This document shows positions 19,256 through 30,405 of a stretch of 64,000 nucleotides of DNA, in pieces. The position numbers and the translations under genes were made by a program. The notes beneath the pieces are model-generated. The model made no database searches, was not told the origin of the DNA, and saw only the letters and a list, made by a program, of their open reading frames with translations. The first letter of the stretch is position 1, and every line of letters begins with the position of its first letter. Source of the stretch: Myroides sp. JBRI-B21084 (GTDB lineage Bacteria > Bacteroidota > Bacteroidia > Flavobacteriales > Flavobacteriaceae); the NCBI RefSeq assembly GCF_030545015.1, contig NZ_CP120653.1:1674001-1738000 (forward strand), written 5' to 3'.

Positions 19256-20530
19256 ATGCAACGCGACGAACAAATATTTGACTTGATATTAGATGAGCAA
19301 GACAGACAAATTCATGGTTTAGAATTAATTGCTTCTGAAAATTTTGTAAGCGACCAAGTTATGGAAGCTGCCGGATCGGTTTTAACTAATAAATATGCCG
19401 AAGGATATCCCGGAAAAAGATACTACGGTGGTTGTGAAGTAGTTGATATTGTAGAACAAATAGCAATTGACAGAGCCAAAGCTTTGTTTAATGCAGCATA
19501 TGTAAACGTGCAACCACATTCAGGTTCGCAAGCAAATACAGCAGTTTATGCAGCGGTTTTAAAACCTGGCGACAAAATTTTAGGTTTTGATTTATCACAT
19601 GGTGGCCATTTAACACACGGTTCGCCAGTAAACTTTTCGGGTAAATTATACAACCCTGTTTTTTATGGTGTTGATGAAGCTACGGGCTTAATTAATTACG
19701 ATAAAGTACAGGAAGTTGCCGAACGTGAAAAACCACAATTAATTATTGCAGGTGCATCGGCTTACTCACGTGATATGGATTTTAAACGATTCCGTGAAAT
19801 TGCAGATTCGGTTGGCGCATTATTAATGGCCGATATTTCACATCCAGCAGGTTTAATTGCTAAAGGGTTATTATCTGATCCACTACCACATTGCCACATT
19901 GTTACAACCACAACACATAAAACTTTACGCGGACCTCGTGGTGGTATGATTATGATGGGGCAAGATTTTGAAAACCCATTTGGTTTAAAAACTCCTAAAG
20001 GTGAAACAAGAATGATGTCTGCATTATTAGATTCTGCTGTTTTTCCTGGTAACCAAGGTGGTCCTTTAATGCATATTATTGCTGCTAAAGCAGTTGCATT
20101 TGGTGAAGCTTTACAAGATGAATTTATGCATTATGCTTTACAAGTACAAAAAAATGCAAAAGCTATGGCAAATGCTTTTGTTTCTCGTGGGTATAAAATT
20201 ATTTCTGGCGGAACAGATAACCATATGATGTTGATTGATTTACGCAACAAAAACATTTCTGGTAAAGAAGCTGAAAATGCTTTAGTTAAAGCAGAAATTA
20301 CTGTAAATAAAAACATGGTGCCTTTTGATGATAAATCTCCTTTTGTTACTTCAGGAATACGCGTAGGAACTGCAGCTATTACAACTAGAGGCTTAATTGA
20401 AAGTGACATGGAAGCAATTGTTGAATTAATTGACCGCGTGTTAATGAACCATACTAACGAAGAAATAATTGAAGAAGTTGCTAATGAAGTTAACGATTTA
20501 ATGAGCGAACGTGCAATGTTTGTTTTTTAA
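19256..20530 (+). CDS. glyA: Serine hydroxymethyltransferase
   Basis: Interconverts serine and glycine while loading one-carbon units on tetrahydrofolate. 424 residues. The PLP-binding lysine is K222 in [14 protein letters not shown]. The substrate motif [10 protein letters not shown] and the cofactor motif PHSGSQAN are conserved. The start is the ATG after an A-rich leader. It is monocistronic, divergent from fahA, and ends in a strong terminator. Confidence 0.97.
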   Translation: MQRDEQIFDLILDEQDRQIHGLELIASENFVSDQVMEAAGSVLTNKYAEGYPGKRYYGGCEVVDIVEQIAIDRAKALFNAAYVNVQPHSGSQANTAVYAAVLKPGDKILGFDLSHGGHLTHGSPVNFSGKLYNPVFYGVDEATGLINYDKVQEVAEREKPQLIIAGASAYSRDMDFKRFREIADSVGALLMADISHPAGLIAKGLLSDPLPHCHIVTTTTHKTLRGPRGGMIMMGQDFENPFGLKTPKGETRMMSALLDSAVFPGNQGGPLMHIIAAKAVAFGEALQDEFMHYALQVQKNAKAMANAFVSRGYKIISGGTDNHMMLIDLRNKNISGKEAENALVKAEITVNKNMVPFDDKSPFVTSGIRVGTAAITTRGLIESDMEAIVELIDRVLMNHTNEEIIEEVANEVNDLMSERAMFVF

Positions 20531-20551
20531 TATAATTAATAAATTAAAGTT

Positions 20552-20580
20552 AAAGAGTCACAAATTGTGGCTCTTTTTTT
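20552..20580 (+). terminator. glyA terminator
   Basis: GAGTCAC (20555-20561) pairs with GTGGCTC (20567-20573), including one G-T pair, then an eight-T run. It lies 22 bases after the glyA stop. Confidence 0.8.
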
Positions 20581-20624
20581 GTAAATAGCAATGTTATAAT
20601 CATTTTACACCTTACATTTTACTC

Positions 20625-21794
20625 ATGAAAAACTTAATTTGCATTTTACTACTATTAATGGTTAGTACATACACTTTTGCACAAAAAAAAGTACAAGGTA
20701 TTATTAAAGATACAGAAACTAACAAACCTATAGAATATGTAATGCTAATTGGTAATAATTCGGGTAAAAGTACAGTTACTAATTACGAAGGTCGTTTTAA
20801 TTTTAACATGCCTAAAGAAGATACCAAACTAATTATTAAACACCTGAATTATTTTACTAAAGAAATAAAAGTAACAAACAATCAATCATTACAAATAAAA
20901 CTACAATCTTCAACCGAATCTTTAGAAGAAATTGTAATTTTAAAAACATCCATTAAAACTGAAATAGAAAAAGCAATCAAAACATCACAAGATAATTTTT
21001 CAAACAACTTAAAAATAAATACTTTTTACAGAGAAATGTTATATATAAATGGCGAAATGTATGAATATGAAGATGCCGATTTAGCTTACTATTTACCAAA
21101 CATAAACAAAAGCAACGTGGTTGTAAATGCCAGCAGAAGTGTAAAATTCACCAATAAAGAAGCTAAAAAATTTGATTCTCTTACCTATATTCGTTATCAA
21201 TGGAATGATTTTAAAGACATTGTTTCCCAAGAATTTAACTTCAAACTAATTAAAGATATTATTTCAAACAAAGAATATGATACGTATTTAACTGCAAAAA
21301 CGGCATCAGACGGTACCGATTTGTATGTTTTAAATTTTAATCCTACACCAAATGCTAAAAAAGCAACTTTAAAAGGAACTATGGTTTATGGAGCTAACGA
21401 TTATTTAATTAGAGAAATTAAAGCAAATTTAGACGATTTATTTCTTCAAAACTCTGAATTTGCACAACAAAACAATCACCGTTTTAAAAAAAGTTTTTAC
21501 AACCAAACAACTCTTTTTAAATTATATCAAAACAAATATACGTTGGCTTATACTGCCTATCGTATTTTTGGGGTATCAGAAGTTTTTAATCAACTTACAA
21601 AAGTGGGTGGTTTTAAAGAACTATTAATAGATTCGGTTGAAGAAAATTTTGAAAATCCTAATAAAAATAATTTCTATATTCACAGTACTTTAAAACCATT
21701 AGGTAAAAATTATTCCACAAAATATTGGGAAAAATTTAATGTGGTTCCTTTAACTTTTAAAGAAGAGCAATTTTTAAAAAGCATTAATCATTAA
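20625..21794 (+). CDS. Carboxypeptidase-regulatory-like domain protein
   Basis: 389 residues. A signal peptide (cleavage near residue 19, TFAQ) is followed by a CarboxypepD_reg-like beta-sandwich (about 22-105: VQGIIKDTETNKPIEYVMLI ... TVTNYEGRFNFNMP). Then comes a roughly 280-residue C-terminal part of mixed strands typical of Bacteroidota cell-envelope proteins related to TonB-receptor N-terminal extensions. There is no receptor barrel. The role is unknown, probably periplasmic or outer-membrane associated. Its stop overlaps the convergent cyclophilin gene by 11 bases. Confidence 0.75.
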   Translation: MKNLICILLLLMVSTYTFAQKKVQGIIKDTETNKPIEYVMLIGNNSGKSTVTNYEGRFNFNMPKEDTKLIIKHLNYFTKEIKVTNNQSLQIKLQSSTESLEEIVILKTSIKTEIEKAIKTSQDNFSNNLKINTFYREMLYINGEMYEYEDADLAYYLPNINKSNVVVNASRSVKFTNKEAKKFDSLTYIRYQWNDFKDIVSQEFNFKLIKDIISNKEYDTYLTAKTASDGTDLYVLNFNPTPNAKKATLKGTMVYGANDYLIREIKANLDDLFLQNSEFAQQNNHRFKKSFYNQTTLFKLYQNKYTLAYTAYRIFGVSEVFNQLTKVGGFKELLIDSVEENFENPNKNNFYIHSTLKPLGKNYSTKYWEKFNVVPLTFKEEQFLKSINH

Positions 21795-22446
21795 ATAAAA
21801 CGGGGGCTTTTTCAAAAATTTCTTTAACATTAAATTTTATTTCTTGCAACGGATAGTCGTTTTTATCTGTAGCAACTTTACTTAATTCTAAAAGTACATC
21901 TAACCCCTGGTAAACTTCACCAAAAACAGTATAATCACCATCTAATCTAGGTAATCCACCCTTTTTAAGATAGGTTTTTCGCTGTAGCTTGGTAAATTTA
22001 ACGCCTTTCTTTTGTTCAATTTTTTTTAATTCTGTTTTTGATACAGGTTTACCAACAACAAAATAAATTTGGTTTAAAAACGATGCTTTTTCAATATTTT
22101 CATCTCTACCTGCACCCAATGCGCCCAATTTATGAAAGGCACGATTATTAAATTCAGGTTGTAAACGTTGCCTTTTATTTAAATCGATATTTTTTTCTCT
22201 TTCAGCAATACTTTCGTCGTGTTCTCCGCCCTGAACCACAAAATTTTTAATAATTCGGTTAAAAAAAGCATCCTTATAAACACTGTCCTTAACTGCATTT
22301 AAAATTAATTGTTTATGCTTAGGTGTAAAATCGTAAAGCACTACTTTAAATGTTCCTTTTGATGTAGAAAATGCTAATTTATGTGTTTGTGCTGTTAGCT
22401 GTAATTTAAAAAACACAAGTAAAACAATAACAAATATCTTTTTCAT
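21784..22446 (-). CDS. Cyclophilin-type peptidyl-prolyl cis-trans isomerase
   Basis: Assists protein folding in the periplasm. I start it at the ATG at 22446, which gives a 220-residue protein with a clean signal peptide (MKKIFVIVLLVFFKLQLTAQ). The reading frame extends back to 22485, but that would add a poor 13-residue front. The cyclophilin core shows FFNRIIKNFVVQGGE and GDYTVFGEVYQGLDVLLELSK. There is an insertion rich in Lys (KKIEQKKGVKF) between them. Convergent overlap with the upstream-strand gene is 11 bases. Confidence 0.88.
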   Translation of the reverse strand: MKKIFVIVLLVFFKLQLTAQTHKLAFSTSKGTFKVVLYDFTPKHKQLILNAVKDSVYKDAFFNRIIKNFVVQGGEHDESIAEREKNIDLNKRQRLQPEFNNRAFHKLGALGAGRDENIEKASFLNQIYFVVGKPVSKTELKKIEQKKGVKFTKLQRKTYLKKGGLPRLDGDYTVFGEVYQGLDVLLELSKVATDKNDYPLQEIKFNVKEIFEKAPVLFND

Positions 22447-22607
22447 TTTTAAAATTATGATTTTCATTTTTTTAAATATCTGCATGCCAAATTACTAATT
22501 TAAAGTAATTTAAAAACAAAAATGTTACATTTTAAGGTATAAAATTCTAAAAATGGTAAATATGAAATGATTTACAGCTTCATACCAAAAAATAAATTGG
22601 TATTTAG

Positions 22608-22615
22608 TATATTTG
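22608..22615 (+). promoter_or_regulatory. -7 promoter box for icd
   Basis: TATATTTG, an exact TAnnTTTG match 37 bases upstream of the icd ATG. No convincing -33 TTG at 19-21 bases. Confidence 0.4.
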
Positions 22616-22637
22616 TATGCAAAAATACAGACTTTAA

Positions 22638-24869
<2,232 letters not shown>

Positions 24870-24888
24870 TTTTATTTAAGTTAAATAA

Positions 24889-24919
24889 CTAAAAAAGCCG
24901 CTGAAAAGCGGCTTTTTTT
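24889..24919. terminator. Bidirectional terminator between icd and glutaminyl cyclase
   Basis: AAAAAGCCGCT pairs with AGCGGCTTTTTT around a GAAA tetraloop, flanked by A and T runs. It lies between the convergent icd and glutaminyl cyclase genes and can serve both. Confidence 0.85.
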
Positions 24920-24922
24920 GAT

Positions 24923-25993
24923 TTATTTATTAATTCTAATCTCAAACATTTTGTCCCAATTTTTACCAGTAACAAAAAAAGTTCCCGATTTTTTATTGTA
25001 TGCAATTCCGTTTAAAACATCTAAATCAGGATGCTGAGTAACTTTACTTTTTAAATCGCTTAAATCTATAACACCTGTTACCGTTCCGTTTGTTGGGTTA
25101 AAAATTCCAATAGCGTCTTGTGTATAAAAATTTGCGTAAATCTCTCCATCAACCCATTCTAATTCGTTTACCGAAGCTACGGTACCGTTTGGTATTGAAA
25201 CTACAAAATAATCAATCAATGAAAAATCAGTTGGGTTTACTTTATACACCTTATCACTGCCATCGGTCATGTATAAAACCTTTCCATCGTTTGTTAAGCC
25301 CCAACCTTCAGTATTTTTAAAATAAGGCAAGGTTTTTTCATTTTGCAATGTTTCTAAATTATAAATATACGCTTCGTTATTTTTATACGTTAATTGGTAA
25401 ATTTTATTGTTTAAAACCGTTGCGCCTTCACCAAAAACAGCATCGTTTAATTCGTTTATTTTAAGCACCTCACCTGTTTTAGGATTCACTTTACGAATAC
25501 TTGATTTACCTTTTGTTCGCGTACCAATTCCTTCACCATTACCTGTACTTTCAATTAAAACATCACCATAAAATTCCAAACCTTGCGTGTATGCTTTTAC
25601 ATCATGCGGGTATGTATTTACAATAGTATATGATAAAATAGTTGGTTGTGTGGCAGAAAAAACATTAATTGTTGCTGTACTTTCTGCTTGCTCTTTATTA
25701 ATAAATGCAACCGCTTTTAAAGTATATATTCCGTGTTTTTCGGAAGCCAAATTGTAATCTAAAGGAGTGTTGTTTTTTACAGAACCTATTTTTTTATCGT
25801 TTAAAAAATAGTGAACTGAATCTACTGTTGGGGTATTATTTAATTGTAAAACTACACTTTCGTTTAAAGAATATGTTTGTTTTAACTTGCTAGAATCTAT
25901 AGAAATTTGATTTTCTTCATTTTTTTTTTCTTTATTACATGCAGCAAAAACAAGTGATAACGATAAGAATGTTAAGTATTTATATTTTTTCAT
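24923..25993 (-). CDS. Glutaminyl-peptide cyclotransferase, lipoprotein
   Basis: 356 residues. A lipoprotein signal has its lipobox VFAAC (Cys 19). A short Ig-like region (about 30-110) is followed by a five-bladed-propeller glutaminyl cyclase domain (YPHDVKAYTQGLEF, GEGIGTRTKGKSSIRKV, NGTVASVNELEWVDGEIYANFY, LNGIAYNKKSGTFFVTGKNWDKMFE). This enzyme converts N-terminal Gln to pyroglutamate. In Bacteroidota it modifies exported proteins whose signal-peptidase I cut exposes Gln, and many signal peptides here do end in AQ. Confidence 0.9.
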   Translation of the reverse strand: MKKYKYLTFLSLSLVFAACNKEKKNEENQISIDSSKLKQTYSLNESVVLQLNNTPTVDSVHYFLNDKKIGSVKNNTPLDYNLASEKHGIYTLKAVAFINKEQAESTATINVFSATQPTILSYTIVNTYPHDVKAYTQGLEFYGDVLIESTGNGEGIGTRTKGKSSIRKVNPKTGEVLKINELNDAVFGEGATVLNNKIYQLTYKNNEAYIYNLETLQNEKTLPYFKNTEGWGLTNDGKVLYMTDGSDKVYKVNPTDFSLIDYFVVSIPNGTVASVNELEWVDGEIYANFYTQDAIGIFNPTNGTVTGVIDLSDLKSKVTQHPDLDVLNGIAYNKKSGTFFVTGKNWDKMFEIRINK

Positions 25994-26048
25994 TTTTTAT
26001 TTAATTGATAATACAATTATACAACCCTTTTTTTATTTAACAAAAGAC

Positions 26049-26078
26049 TTGCTAAAATATAATTTGTTTGTATATTTG
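26049..26078 (+). promoter_or_regulatory. Promoter of SRP RNA
   Basis: -33 TTG at 26049-26051 and an exact -7 box TATATTTG at 26071-26078, spaced 19 bases. The predicted start of transcription coincides with the 5' end of the SRP RNA. Confidence 0.65.
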
Positions 26079-26082
26079 CAAC

Positions 26083-26176
26083 GGCAAGTCCTACACGACC
26101 AGCTCCTGCAGACTCCTCCAGGGTGGGAACGCAGCAAAGGTATGTGGTTGTAGCGGTGCGATGTAGGTCGCTTGCC
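26083..26176 (+). ncRNA. ffs: Signal recognition particle RNA, small bacterial type
   Basis: About 94 nt. Terminal stem GGCAAG (26083-26088) pairs with CTTGCC (26171-26176). The diagnostic SRP domain IV lies in the centre: the conserved segment around 26119-26141 with GGGTGGGAACGCAGCAAAGG forms the apical loop and the symmetric internal loop that bind Ffh. It is preceded by a full promoter and followed by a second hairpin terminator. Confidence 0.93.
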
Positions 26177-26182
26177 TTTTTT

Positions 26183-26209
26183 ATCAACCTATAAGGTTGA
26201 TTTTTTTTT
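26183..26209 (+). terminator. SRP RNA terminator
   Basis: ATCAACCT (26183-26190) pairs with AGGTTGAT (26194-26201) around an ATA loop, followed by a T run to 26209. Confidence 0.8.
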
Positions 26210-26307
26210 ACCCTACTTCTTTAAAAATAAATATAATTAGTATCTTATCAAAAAAAGCTAAAAAAAACTCTTTAATTTTTAATTAAAAACTATAAATACA
26301 ACTTTAG

Positions 26308-26338
26308 TTTGTAGTATTAATAATTTACATTACTTTTG
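26308..26338 (+). promoter_or_regulatory. Promoter of cobalamin riboswitch transcript
   Basis: -33 TTTG at 26308-26311 and an exact -7 box TACTTTTG at 26331-26338, spaced 19 bases. Transcription would begin a few bases before the riboswitch fold. Confidence 0.6.
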
Positions 26339-26344
26339 TACCGT

Positions 26345-26530
26345 TTTAGGTTGCTTTATGCACGAAAAAGGGAAATAGGTGCGATTTTTATCAATTCCTA
26401 TGCTGTACCCGCAACTGTAAGCTTAGTTTAATTTATTAAACACTTGTTTTTAACTGTGCCACTGATTTTTTTGGGAAGGCAAAAACAAGATGCAAGCCAG
26501 GAGACCTGCCTAATGAGTATTAATTTGATT
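26345..26530 (+). promoter_or_regulatory. Cobalamin (B12) riboswitch
   Basis: The aptamer shows the family blocks in order: GAAAAAGGGAA near 26365, then TGTACCCGCAACTGTAAGC around 26403-26421, CTGTGCCACTG near 26455 and the B12 box AGCCAGGAGACCTGCC at 26495-26510. A short hairpin AACCTT/AAGGTT (26532-26551) sits between the aptamer and the start codon at 26557 and could be the expression platform, blocking ribosome access when cobalamin is bound. It controls the btuB-like gene downstream. Confidence 0.93.
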
Positions 26531-26556
26531 AAACCTTCGGGAAAAAAGGTTAAGAA

Positions 26557-28395
26557 ATGTATAAAAAAACTTTTTTTTTAATAGCAACTTGTTTTTTGGT
26601 TTTTGCGGCAAACGCACAAAACACTTCTACACAATTAGATGAAATAATAATTGAAAAAAACAAGATTTCAACCTTATCAAAATCACAAAAATTAATAGTT
26701 TTAAACGATTCATTAATCAACCATAGTGTAGGTACATTTACAGATTTTCTTCAAAAAAATACAACTATTTACTTTAAAGAAAACGGTTATGGTATGGTAA
26801 GTTCGCCTGCGTTTAGAGGTACAACGGCGCAACAAACAAGTGTTTTATGGAATGGTGTAAAAATAAATTCTGCCTTATTAGGTCAATCTGATTTTAACGC
26901 AACTGCTTTTAAAAATTTTGACAATATTGTTATAAAACCAGGCGGAGGTAGCGTTTTGTATGGAAGTGGCGCTGTTGGTGGAACCATACATTTAAATAAT
27001 GAACTGCATTTTACCCAAAAATTAAAAAACGAACTACAATTTAATTACGGTAGTTTTAATACCAAAGGCTTACATTACAAAGCAACTACTGGTACAACCA
27101 ATTGGGCATTTAACGTACATTTTGGTTTTAATAAAAGTGCCAATGATTTTGAATGGATTGGAAAAAACAGAAAAAATTTAAACGGTGCTTATTACAATAC
27201 AAATTTTGGTTTTGAAACAGCTTACAAAATAAACAAAAAAAACACTTTTACTTTTTACAGTTCAACTTATAACGATGACAGACACTTTGCGCTTGTTACG
27301 CCTTTTCAAACCAAAACTAAATACCAAAACAATAACTACCGTAATTTGTTAAAATGGAATTTTAAGAACGAAAATTTTTTAAATATTTTTAGCGCTGCAA
27401 GTATATACGAAAGTTATTTATTTTACGACAAATTGCCAAGCGAAAGCAACTCTGGCGGCAAAGCATCAACTTTTTTGATAAAAAACGAAAGTTATTATAA
27501 TGCTACAAACTCTTTGAAATTTTCTAGTAAATTAGAATACCAACAAACAAAAGGCAACGGCAAAAACAGTAATTTACCTTATGCAAATCAGCACATATTT
27601 GCAACTAGCTTATTAGGTAGTTACCAAATTAGCAATTGTTTTGGTTTTGAAACTGGTTTAAAAACTGAATTTACAAATGCGTATAGTAACCCATTTTTGT
27701 ATTCGGGTGGCATATATTTTAATTCAAAAAACTATCAATTAAAAATAAATACTTCAAAAAACTATCGCATACCAACTTTTAATGATTTGTACTGGCAACC
27801 TGGCGGAAATTTAAATTTAAAACCTGAAACCAGCTTTCAAATAGATATCAATCAAAATTTTAATTACAAGGCAATTACTTTTAATGCATCAACTTATTAT
27901 ATCTCTTTAAAAGATATGATACGTTGGATACCAACTGCTTCTGGCTTTTGGGAAGCTAACAATACCGATGCTGTAACCATTAAAGGTGCTGAGTTTTATT
28001 TTAATATTCAAAAAAAATGGTTGCATAACTATTTACAATTTAGCGGTAATTATGCTCATAATCAATCTACAAACAAAAAAACAAATACACAATTAACTTA
28101 TACACCTAAAAACAAATTTAGCACACAGGTTTTGTATGGTTATAAAAATTTTAGTGTAAGTCCGTCTTTTATGTTTGTTGGTAAAATTTATACCACAACA
28201 TCAAACTCACAAGAAAGTGCATTGGCATCATATGGAATTGTTGATATTGATTTTCAACAAAAAATACCAACAAAAAAACTTTCGTTATACATTAATTTAA
28301 AATTAAAAAACGTAACAAATACAACCTATACAACAATGCCTGAGCAACAAATGCCAGGTCGTAATTTTAACATTCAAATAGTAACAAAATTCTAA
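26557..28395 (+). CDS. btuB: TonB-dependent receptor, BtuB-like cobalamin importer
   Basis: 612 residues. Signal peptide (cleavage after ANA, near residue 20), then a plug domain (about 40-150, with FRGTTAQQTSVLWNGVKINS and PGGGSVLYGSGAVGGTIHLNN). A 22-strand-type barrel ends in NFNIQIVTKF, with a terminal Phe. The B12 riboswitch directly upstream and the BtuG-like lipoprotein downstream show that cobalamin or a related corrinoid is the substrate. The size is close to E. coli BtuB. Confidence 0.9.
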   Translation: MYKKTFFLIATCFLVFAANAQNTSTQLDEIIIEKNKISTLSKSQKLIVLNDSLINHSVGTFTDFLQKNTTIYFKENGYGMVSSPAFRGTTAQQTSVLWNGVKINSALLGQSDFNATAFKNFDNIVIKPGGGSVLYGSGAVGGTIHLNNELHFTQKLKNELQFNYGSFNTKGLHYKATTGTTNWAFNVHFGFNKSANDFEWIGKNRKNLNGAYYNTNFGFETAYKINKKNTFTFYSSTYNDDRHFALVTPFQTKTKYQNNNYRNLLKWNFKNENFLNIFSAASIYESYLFYDKLPSESNSGGKASTFLIKNESYYNATNSLKFSSKLEYQQTKGNGKNSNLPYANQHIFATSLLGSYQISNCFGFETGLKTEFTNAYSNPFLYSGGIYFNSKNYQLKINTSKNYRIPTFNDLYWQPGGNLNLKPETSFQIDINQNFNYKAITFNASTYYISLKDMIRWIPTASGFWEANNTDAVTIKGAEFYFNIQKKWLHNYLQFSGNYAHNQSTNKKTNTQLTYTPKNKFSTQVLYGYKNFSVSPSFMFVGKIYTTTSNSQESALASYGIVDIDFQQKIPTKKLSLYINLKLKNVTNTTYTTMPEQQMPGRNFNIQIVTKF

Positions 28396-28398
28396 CCC

Positions 28399-29409
28399 AT
28401 GAAAAAAATTTTATTTTCAGTACTTGCTGGAGCCTTCTTTTTTAGCTGCAGCAATACAAATGATGATTTACCTGTAAATACCGATGAAAAATATTTAGAT
28501 GGTATTTTTGTATCAAACGAAGGAAATTTCACAAAAGGTAATGCTACATCTTCTTTTATAAATGGTAATTTATCAACAATTACAAACGATATTTTTAAAC
28601 TATCAAACGGGCGTTCATTAGGCGATGTTTCACAACATATGGTTGTTACAGATAAATATGTTTTTATAATTATGAACAACTCTAACACTATTGAAGTTGT
28701 TAATAAAAAAACATTTAAATTAGTGTACACTATTACCCAAAATGTAAGTTCGCCAAGATTTGCAACTGTAAAAAATAACAAATTATATGTTACAAGTCTA
28801 TTTAATGCCGAAGTTAACGTTTACAATACAGATACATTTGCTTTTATTAAAACTATAAATTTAAACCATACTGCTGAACAAATTGTTGCTACAGATAACT
28901 ATATATATGCAGCTAATGGATTTTATAGTGGTGGCACTACTTTAGAAGTCATTAACCCTGAAACTGATACGAACACCACCGATGTAAACATTAACCAAGC
29001 AATTAACAACATAGCAACAAACGGTCAAAATGTATTTGTTTTAAGCGCTAACGATACTACATCAAGCATTTCAATAGTTAGTAACAATTCTGTTTTAACT
29101 ACAAAAGTTTTAAATCAACCAATTGCGCGTAATTTAGTATCTTATACTAATTATCTTTATTATACAGCTGGTACAGGAGTTTATAAAATTAACAACGACT
29201 TAACCACCGAAAGCAGTAAATTATTTAATGTTGCCGATGGAGACGAATATTCTATTTTTTATGGATTTAATGTAATAAACGGATCGATTTTTACAGCAGA
29301 TGCTAAAGGTTTTGCCGATAATTCAAAAATTGTAATTTATAAAGAAAACGGTACAATTATAAATGAGTTTAATGCTGGAATTGGCACTAACGGTTTTTAT
29401 AAATTTTAA
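28399..29409 (+). CDS. DUF5074/YncE-like beta-propeller lipoprotein, BtuG-like
   Basis: 336 residues. A lipoprotein signal with FFFSC (Cys 17) is followed by SNTNDD, an acidic start compatible with surface export. The rest is beta-propeller blades of the YncE type (YVFIIMNNSNTIEVVNKKTF, LYVTSLFNAEVNVYNTDTF, YIYAANGFYSGG). Bacteroides BtuG, a surface protein that binds cobalamin and hands it to BtuB, belongs to this fold class. The three-base spacing after btuB and the shared riboswitch make a BtuG role likely but not proven. Confidence 0.82.
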   Translation: MKKILFSVLAGAFFFSCSNTNDDLPVNTDEKYLDGIFVSNEGNFTKGNATSSFINGNLSTITNDIFKLSNGRSLGDVSQHMVVTDKYVFIIMNNSNTIEVVNKKTFKLVYTITQNVSSPRFATVKNNKLYVTSLFNAEVNVYNTDTFAFIKTINLNHTAEQIVATDNYIYAANGFYSGGTTLEVINPETDTNTTDVNINQAINNIATNGQNVFVLSANDTTSSISIVSNNSVLTTKVLNQPIARNLVSYTNYLYYTAGTGVYKINNDLTTESSKLFNVADGDEYSIFYGFNVINGSIFTADAKGFADNSKIVIYKENGTIINEFNAGIGTNGFYKF

Positions 29410-29413
29410 GCAA

Positions 29414-29444
29414 AAAAAAGGAAGGTTTAAAACCTTCCTTTTTC
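29414..29444. terminator. Bidirectional terminator between BtuG-like gene and menB
   Basis: AAAAGGAAGGTTT pairs with AAACCTTCCTTTTT, flanked by A and T runs, between convergent genes. Confidence 0.85.
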
Positions 29445-29446
29445 TA

Positions 29447-30286
29447 TTATGGAATGTATTTTTTCTCGAAATTTGGTTTACGTTTTTCTAAAAAGGCATT
29501 TCTACCTTCAATAGCTTCGTCACTCATATAAGCTAAACGAGTAGCTTCACCAGCAAAAACCTGCTGCCCTACCATACCATCATCGGTTAAGTTCATTGCA
29601 AACTTTAGCATTTTTATAGATATAGGCGATTTTTCTAATATTTCTTGAGCCCAATCATAAGCTGTTTGCTCTAATTCATCATGAGGAATTACAGCGTTTA
29701 CCATACCCATTTCGTATGCATCTTGCGCTGAATAATTTCTACCTAAAAAGAAAATTTCACGTGCCTTTTTTTGTCCAACCATTTTAGCCAAATAAGCAGA
29801 ACCGTATCCACCATCAAAACTTGTAACATCGGCATCGGTTTGTTTAAAAATGGCATGTTCTTTACTTGCTAAAGTTAAATCGCACACAACATGCAACGAA
29901 TGCCCACCGCCTACTGCCCAGCCATTTACAACTGCTATAACTGCTTTTGGTGTAAACCTAATTAAACGCTGTACTTCTAAAATATTTAAACGGTGGTATC
30001 CATCTTCACCAACGTAACCTTGGTAACCACGTGCTTTTTGATCACCACCACTGCAAAAAGAATAAACACCGTCTTTAGGCGAAGGACCTTCAGATGATAA
30101 AAGAATTACACCAATAGATGTATCCTCATGCGCATCGTGAAAAGCTTTTAATAATTCTGATGTAGTTTTAGGGCGAAATGCATTGCGTACTTCTGGTCTA
30201 TTAAACGCAATACGTGCTACTCCATTACACTTTTTATAAGTTATATCATCAAACTGAATAGCGGTTTGCCAATTTATTGTACTCAT
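29447..30286 (-). CDS. menB: 1,4-dihydroxy-2-naphthoyl-CoA synthase
   Basis: Closes the second ring of menaquinone (vitamin K2) using o-succinylbenzoyl-CoA. 279 residues. It is a crotonase-fold protein with MenB-specific signatures: FCSGGDQKARG, AVVNGWAVGGGHSLHVVCDL and TDADVTSFDGGYGSAYLAKMVGQKKAREI. An exact -7 box TATCTTTG lies at 30315-30308 on the minus strand. No other men gene is adjacent. Confidence 0.97.
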   Translation of the reverse strand: MSTINWQTAIQFDDITYKKCNGVARIAFNRPEVRNAFRPKTTSELLKAFHDAHEDTSIGVILLSSEGPSPKDGVYSFCSGGDQKARGYQGYVGEDGYHRLNILEVQRLIRFTPKAVIAVVNGWAVGGGHSLHVVCDLTLASKEHAIFKQTDADVTSFDGGYGSAYLAKMVGQKKAREIFFLGRNYSAQDAYEMGMVNAVIPHDELEQTAYDWAQEILEKSPISIKMLKFAMNLTDDGMVGQQVFAGEATRLAYMSDEAIEGRNAFLEKRKPNFEKKYIP

Positions 30287-30307
30287 TTTTGAAATTATTT
30301 ATTAGTT

Positions 30308-30315
30308 CAAAGATA
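30308..30315 (-). promoter_or_regulatory. -7 promoter box for menB
   Basis: TATCTTTG on the minus strand, an exact TAnnTTTG match about 22 bases before the menB ATG. No -33 TTG recognised. Confidence 0.4.
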
Positions 30316-30375
30316 CATTTTTTGTTTTTTATAATTTTAACGCAATTTAGTGTTTTTAAAAATTATCAAATCACT

Positions 30376-30383
30376 TATATTTG
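30376..30383 (+). promoter_or_regulatory. -7 promoter box for serine hydrolase gene
   Basis: TATATTTG, an exact TAnnTTTG match 22 bases before the ATG at 30406. The -33 region is T-rich but has no clear TTG. Confidence 0.4.
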
Positions 30384-30405
30384 CTACTTATAGCAAGTAC
30401 TTAAA

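Noticed and set aside
22447..22485. An extended start for the cyclophilin gene
   Set aside because: The extra 13 residues would disrupt a textbook signal peptide that begins at the ATG at 22446.
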